A DNA stretch of 64,000 nucleotides from Solimonas sp041659605. Lineage in GTDB: Bacteria; Pseudomonadota; Gammaproteobacteria; Nevskiales; Nevskiaceae. Below, piece after piece: positions 59,924-64,000 of the stretch (the first letter of the stretch is position 1; each line of letters opens with the position of its first letter). The notes under the pieces are model-generated. The model worked only from the letters and a program-made list of their open reading frames with translations. It ran no database searches and had not been told where the DNA came from. The stretch covers positions 62,001-126,000 of the forward strand of contig JBAZXW010000004.1 of NCBI GenBank assembly GCA_041659605.1. The letters run 5' to 3'. The position numbers and the translations under genes were made by a program.

Positions 59924-60006
59924 CCTTTTCGTGCGTGAAGACGCAAGAGGTGGCGCGCCGCAAGAATCGATCGCCGCCCATCCATCCAGAGTCGGGGAGA
60001 TAGTCG

Positions 60007-60771
60007 GTGGCGCGTAAAGCACTGGAAGACAGCAGCCGCATCGGCGTTGGCATGTTCCGCCGTGCGACACAGGCGCTGCAAAGCCTGCCGGGTGCTGACT
60101 TCGTGCAGCGCCAGCTGGAGCGCATCGAGCAGTTGCTGCTGACCGAGCTCAAGGCGCGCATGGACCGTATCGAGGCAGACATGAAGCCCAGGCAGCAACA
60201 GGGCTTCGTCGTCGTCGGCGCGATGATCGACTCGGGGCGTTCCGGCAGCCTGTCGGAACGCATGGCTGCATTGCTGGAGCGGGCCGACACGCAGGGCCGC
60301 GAGCAGGCCTACGAGTCCCTGTTTCACCAGTTCATCGCCGAACTTGTCCCGGACGAGGCGCGCATTCTCGGCGCACTGTCCGATGGTTCGAGCTACGCGC
60401 TGATTCATGTGAGCGAGAGCTTCATGGGACGCAGTGGCAGGCGCATCGCGGAGAACTTCGCTAACGTCGGCAAGCCGGCCGGTGTGAAGCTGCTCGAGCT
60501 GGTACCGGCCTATGTCGGGCACCTGCTGTCGCTCGGACTGGTCGAGACCGGCGCCGAGGACAAGAGCCAGGAGATCAAGTACCAGATTCTCGAAAGCGAC
60601 ATGGCCGTCCGAGAGGTGATCCAGGCGTCGACCGGCTCTTCCGGGACTGCCGTGCGTTTCCGGCGGCACACCTTGCGCATCACCGAACTCGGCAAGCGCT
60701 TCTGGCAGGCCTGCCAGCCCGACGCAGTCGGCGGCGAGGTGATCGAGGGAAGCAGCGTCGAAGCGCAGTAG
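60007..60771 (+). CDS. Abi-alpha / DUF4393-like protein
   Basis: A 254-residue soluble protein. Features resembling the Abi-alpha (PF14337) family: a helical N terminus (about 20-60), then SLFHQFIAELVPDEARILGALSDGS, a charged centre and a C-terminal winged-helix-like part ending in LRITELGKRFWQACQP. The family is named after an abortive-infection gene, but most members are uncharacterised. GTG 60007 follows GGGGAGAT. It is 26 bp upstream of the second DUF445 gene and probably cotranscribed with it. Confidence 0.7.
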   Translation: MARKALEDSSRIGVGMFRRATQALQSLPGADFVQRQLERIEQLLLTELKARMDRIEADMKPRQQQGFVVVGAMIDSGRSGSLSERMAALLERADTQGREQAYESLFHQFIAELVPDEARILGALSDGSSYALIHVSESFMGRSGRRIAENFANVGKPAGVKLLELVPAYVGHLLSLGLVETGAEDKSQEIKYQILESDMAVREVIQASTGSSGTAVRFRRHTLRITELGKRFWQACQPDAVGGEVIEGSSVEAQ

Positions 60772-60797
60772 ATTTCAGACCAACGCGGGGGAGCGTG

Positions 60798-62117
60798 ATG
60801 GAAGAGGCGGCGAGTCTGGGTTTGCTGGCGAAAGCCTGGGCAAACTTCAGGGGCGATGTCTGGCTGTACCTGTCGATCCCCGTGACCAGCGGCATCATCG
60901 GCTACGTGACCAACGTCATCGCCATCAAGATGATGTTCTATCCGCTCGAGTTCCTCGGCATCAAGCCGCCGTTCCTGGGCTGGCAGGGCATCATTCCGCG
61001 CAAGGCCGGCAAGATGGCGTCGATCGCCTGCGACACGCTGGTGCCACGGCTGATCACCGAGCGCGAGATCTTCGACCGCCTCGATCCGGACCGGGTCGCG
61101 GAAGAGATCGAAAAGCCGATCCTCGCGCTGGTCGAGAGCCTGATGGAAGAGATCATGGCCGAATACCAGCCGACCATCTGGGAGACGCTGCCGGTTTCAG
61201 TGCGCAACCTCATCATCAGGCGCGTGCAGGCGGATGCGCCCGAAGTCGTCGCGCAGGTGATGAGCGAGATCCGCCACAACATCGAGACCGTGTTTGATCT
61301 CAAGGACATGGTGGTCACGACCTTGATCCGCGACAAGGCGCTCATCAACACGATCTTCCTCGAAACCGGCAAGCAGGAATTCAAGTTCATTGGAAATTCC
61401 GGTTTCTACTTTGGTTTTGCGTTCGGCATCCTGCAGATGCTCGGCTGGACCGTGTACCAGGCTGACTGGCAGTTGCCGGTGTTCGGCCTGGTCGTGGGCT
61501 ACGCGACCAACTGGATTGCGCTGGAGATGATTTTCCGGCCGCTGAAACCTGTGCAGGTCGGACCGATGCTGGTTCACGGCCTGTTCTTCAAGCGCCAGAA
61601 GGAAATCTCGCGCGACTATGCCCGCCTGATTGCCGACGAGATCGTGACGCCTTCCAACATCATCGAGGCGGTGCTCAAGGGGCCGTACGCGGATCGCGTG
61701 TTCAACATGATCGGAAAGCACATCAAGCGCTCGATCGACGAGCAGTCCGGCATCGCGCGTCCGTTCGTCGCCTGGACCGTCGGCACCAAGCGCTACATCG
61801 GAATGAAGGAAGCGGCGGTGACGCGCATCGTCGCCAAGCTGCCGCAGACGGTGCGTTCGATCGATGCGTATGCGAAGGAGGCGATGGACCTGGGCAATAC
61901 GCTCGCCAGTCGCCTCGAAGTGCTGCCGGCCCCCGAGTTCGAGGGCATGCTGCGGCCGGCGTTCAAGGAAGACGAGTGGATCCTGATTGCCGTCGGGGCC
62001 GTTCTGGGCTTCCTGGTCGGCATCGGCCAGGTCATCGCGTTCAAGCTGCTGGGCGCGGCAGCAGAAACGGCGCCGCCGGCGGTTTCCGTGCTGGGGCGTA
62101 TGATCGGGCTGGCATGA
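60798..62117 (+). CDS. DUF445 membrane protein (copy 2)
   Basis: A 439-residue paralogue of the protein at 13643. Shared blocks in the same order: IGYVTNVIAIKMMF, GWQGIIPRKAGKMASIACDT, LDPDRVAEEIE, NSGFYFGFAFG, NWIALEMIFRP, VEAVLKGP-like EAVLKGPYADRVF, and DEWILIAVGAVLGFLVG. Helices lie at about 24-48, 200-240 and 395-418. ATG 60798 follows GGGGGAG; the codon before it, GTG 60795, is a weaker option. The stop overlaps the next small gene (ATGA). Confidence 0.9.
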   Translation: MEEAASLGLLAKAWANFRGDVWLYLSIPVTSGIIGYVTNVIAIKMMFYPLEFLGIKPPFLGWQGIIPRKAGKMASIACDTLVPRLITEREIFDRLDPDRVAEEIEKPILALVESLMEEIMAEYQPTIWETLPVSVRNLIIRRVQADAPEVVAQVMSEIRHNIETVFDLKDMVVTTLIRDKALINTIFLETGKQEFKFIGNSGFYFGFAFGILQMLGWTVYQADWQLPVFGLVVGYATNWIALEMIFRPLKPVQVGPMLVHGLFFKRQKEISRDYARLIADEIVTPSNIIEAVLKGPYADRVFNMIGKHIKRSIDEQSGIARPFVAWTVGTKRYIGMKEAAVTRIVAKLPQTVRSIDAYAKEAMDLGNTLASRLEVLPAPEFEGMLRPAFKEDEWILIAVGAVLGFLVGIGQVIAFKLLGAAAETAPPAVSVLGRMIGLA

Positions 62118-62311
62118 CGGTCGAACTCATTCTGGTGACGCTGGCCTGTTTCGCCGGCGGGATTGCACTGTCGGTCTGGCACACGCGGCGGCGCTTTCGT
62201 GCCCATCTGGCCGAGCGGATCGCGCGCGAGGTCGAGCGCGAGCTGGCGCGCCGCGCGATGGCGCGGTTCGCGGCGCAGCAGCAGGATTCGCAGGAGCGCC
62301 CGCCGGCATGA
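62114..62311 (+). CDS. Small membrane protein, 65 residues
   Basis: One N-terminal helix (MTVELILVTLACFAGGIAL) followed by a very basic, Arg/Ala-rich helix (RRRFRAHLAERIAREVERELARR) and a Gln-rich end. Its start overlaps the DUF445 stop by four bases, which is the best sign that it is real. It looks like a coiled-coil membrane partner of the DUF445 protein; no family is recognised. Confidence 0.68.
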   Translation: MTVELILVTLACFAGGIALSVWHTRRRFRAHLAERIAREVERELARRAMARFAAQQQDSQERPPA

Positions 62312-62342
62312 CGTGCGCTTGAGCGTGTCGGGCGGCCTGCGG

Positions 62343-63134
62343 ATGCGGATTCGCCATCGTCTCATTCTGGTCTTTGGGCTCATCGGCCTCGTCTGCGGCC
62401 AGGCCCGCGCCCAGTCGGATCTGCCGGGTCTGCTGGCCTGCATGCGCGCAAACGTGCCGGAGCACGGGCGGATCCAGGACCTGGAACTGACGACCCTGGA
62501 AGGTGGGGCGTCGAGCCAGCTCAAGGCCCGACTCTATGGTCAGGAGCGACCCGAGCGAACCAGTCTGACGCTGCAGGTGCGAGCCCCGGCGGACCTCGAG
62601 GGCGCGGCGTGGCTGTTCCGCAGGAGCCGCGGCAAGGACGCCACGTCGACCGACGAGACCTTCGTTTACCTGCCCAGCGTCGGCAAGGTGCGGCGCGTCA
62701 GCGGCGGCGCGGAGGACCAGAGCCTGTTCGGCACCGCGCTGAGTTATGAGGACGTGCATCAGCTGCTGTCTTCCTTCCGCGGTGGTGCGATGTCGTTGGG
62801 GCCGCAGACCCAAATCGCCGGGCGCCCGTCTCGCCGGCTCTATGTCCTCGCCGCGCCGGGCGCACAGGTGGTCTACGACAAGATCGTCGCCGAGGTCGAC
62901 CGGGAATCCTGTGTCGTGCTTGCGGCCGAGTTGTACCGCAATGGCCACCTGCGCAAGCGCATGAGCGCGGCCCCGGAGTCATTGCGGCGGCTGGGTCCGC
63001 ACTGGTACCCGTCTCTGATCACCGTCGAGGACCTGCAGAACGGCGTCAGCACCGAGTTGCGTGTGCTGCAGGCGGAGTTGTCCCCCAGGCTGGCGTCGCG
63101 CTATTTCGAGCCGGCGACGTTCTACCGCGAGTAG
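62343..63134 (+). CDS. LolA-like outer-membrane lipoprotein-sorting protein (PF17131 type)
   Basis: A 263-residue periplasmic protein with signal peptide 1-23 (MRIRHRLILVFGLIGLVCGQARA). The body resembles the TP_0789/LolA_like group: LTLQVRAPADLEGAAWLFRR, TFVYLPSVGKVRRVSGGAEDQSLFGTALSYEDV, then a strand-rich C-terminal half. These proteins have a LolA-type open barrel and are often encoded with RND/MMPL exporters or DUF1302/DUF1329 proteins; no exporter is seen here. ATG 62343 is chosen as the start of the signal peptide; GTG 62313 is possible. Convergent with the amine oxidase, 7 bp away. Confidence 0.8.
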   Translation: MRIRHRLILVFGLIGLVCGQARAQSDLPGLLACMRANVPEHGRIQDLELTTLEGGASSQLKARLYGQERPERTSLTLQVRAPADLEGAAWLFRRSRGKDATSTDETFVYLPSVGKVRRVSGGAEDQSLFGTALSYEDVHQLLSSFRGGAMSLGPQTQIAGRPSRRLYVLAAPGAQVVYDKIVAEVDRESCVVLAAELYRNGHLRKRMSAAPESLRRLGPHWYPSLITVEDLQNGVSTELRVLQAELSPRLASRYFEPATFYRE

Positions 63135-63141
63135 CCGCCGG

Positions 63142-64000
63142 CTACAGCAGCGCGCGCACCTCTTCCGCCGCGCGCTCGCCCGAGCGGATCGCACCGTCGA
63201 AGTAGCCGTTCCAGACCTCTGCGGTTTCGGTGCCGGCCCAGTGCAGGCGACCGATCGGCGCGCGCAGCGCTTCGCCGTAGTCGAGCCAGACGCCCGGCGG
63301 CATGTAGCCGGCGTAGCAGCCACGCGTGTATTCCTCCGAGGCCCAGTTCTGCTCGATGTATTCCAGCGGCTGAGCGGCCTGCTCACCGAAATAGCGCACG
63401 AAGCTGTCGATCACGCCCTGGCGGCGCTCCTCGGGGCTCTGGCGGATCGCGTGGCGTCCGTCCTCGCCTTCGATGAAGCCCATCATCACGCCGACATGCG
63501 CGTCGGGCGGCGAGTTGTCGAAGGTGATCTTCACCGGGCCGGTATCGCTGGTGGCTTGGCCGTTGAGGCCGGCGTCGCGCCAGAACGGCGTCGGGTAGAC
63601 GCACTGCACCTTGATCACGGTGCCCATCGGCATGCGCTGCGTCAGCTGGTCGCGCAGGCCGTCGAGCGCCGGCGCGTAGCGGATGCGGCCGCACAGCGTC
63701 GGCGGCAGCGCAACGATCGCGCGCTGCGCACGCACGCTGAAGCGGTCGCCATGCACGGTCACGGACTGCGCGTCGTGCACGATGCGCGTGACCGGCGCGT
63801 TGAGCAGCACGCGCTCGCCCAGTTCCTCGGCCATGCGCAGGCTGATGCGCTGCGAGCCGCCGACGATGCGCGAGTCCTGCGCACCGCCGGCGGTGTTGAT
63901 CAGGTTTTCCAGGCTGCCGGCGGAGTGGATGTAGAACAGCACGTGCAGCAGCGACAGGTCGCGCGGCTCTGCCGAGAACACCGCTTCGATCACCAGTTGC
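63142..64000 (-). CDS. Flavin monoamine oxidase family protein (N-terminal part beyond window)
   Basis: The C-terminal 285 or so residues of a flavin amine oxidase. Visible parts are GGAQDSRIVGGSQRIS, VTVHGDRFSVRAQRAIVALPP, and the C-terminal FAD-contact block RLHWAGTETAEVWNGYFDGAIRSGERAAEEV (written in pieces: HWAGTETA, GYFDGAIRSG). The N-terminal Rossmann GxGxxG lies beyond 64000. The frame is open to the edge; GTG 63993 is internal and not the start. Substrate cannot be told. Confidence 0.9.
   Translation of the reverse strand, partial: QLVIEAVFSAEPRDLSLLHVLFYIHSAGSLENLINTAGGAQDSRIVGGSQRISLRMAEELGERVLLNAPVTRIVHDAQSVTVHGDRFSVRAQRAIVALPPTLCGRIRYAPALDGLRDQLTQRMPMGTVIKVQCVYPTPFWRDAGLNGQATSDTGPVKITFDNSPPDAHVGVMMGFIEGEDGRHAIRQSPEERRQGVIDSFVRYFGEQAAQPLEYIEQNWASEEYTRGCYAGYMPPGVWLDYGEALRAPIGRLHWAGTETAEVWNGYFDGAIRSGERAAEEVRALL

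Noticed and set aside
63131..63145. Hairpin GTAGCC-GCC-GGCTAC as terminator
   Set aside because: It includes the stop codons of both convergent genes but has only six base pairs and no T run on either strand.

Overview
This is GC-rich DNA, densely packed with chromosomal genes of gammaproteobacterial type: AvFdI-type ferredoxin FdxA beside a NUDIX gene, ZapE, XerD, a 1600-residue NAD-glutamate dehydrogenase, and alginate genes most like those of Pseudomonas. DUF1302 proteins, REP-like palindromes and GC-rich codon use fit a Solimonas/Nevskia-like lineage, but this placement is inference. I see no rRNA, CRISPR array, insertion sequence or prophage. One tRNA (Leu, CAA) is present.

Layout. 1-4951 (minus) is the front of an alginate operon, algD-alg8-alg44-algK, running off the left edge. 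A 478-bp divergent regulatory region follows, then 5430-8767 (plus), a GlrK/QseG/GlrR (QseE/G/F)-type sensor kinase, lipoprotein and sigma54 activator. Between them lie a -24/-12 promoter pointing at algD, an IHF-like site and two TGTC-N10-GACA GlrR-type boxes. This is the clearest unusual system in the window: an envelope-stress three-component system apparently wired to alginate. 8841-10915 is arsM-arsS (arsenic methylation/arsenosugar). 10946-14947 holds DUF2461, a cyclic-nucleotide/patatin lipase and a DUF445 protein. 14991-20036 (minus) is a five-gene run: M24 peptidase, alpha/beta hydrolase-SDR fusion, metal-dependent hydrolase and two unknowns. 20222-26024 holds NAD-GDH and an epimerase. 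26038-29848 (minus) holds a host-attachment family protein, ZapE, an FAD-linked lactone oxidase and an acyltransferase.

30002-35778 (plus) is xerD, dsbC-like, galE, cpsG/manB and manC; 35786-37847 (minus) is fcl and gmd. Together these make GDP-mannose, the AlgD substrate, and divert it to GDP-fucose. 37960-42543 is a periplasmic glycosylation module: a 1022-residue double glycosyltransferase, divergent from gtrA-gtrB. 42588-48835 is an AddB/AddA-like helicase-nuclease pair. 48961-54635 holds fdxA, NUDIX, an acidic-linker beta-barrel, tRNA-Leu, queA, a cyclic-nucleotide-binding protein, a frameshifted DUF2937 gene and tgt.

54807-59407 is a tight operon of a DUF1302 outer-membrane protein followed by three tandem paralogous single-pass proteins built from VP-rich repeats, which I cannot assign to a characterised function. 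The right end carries DUF4282 (minus), an Abi-alpha/DUF445/small membrane protein/LolA-like run, and a truncated flavin amine oxidase.
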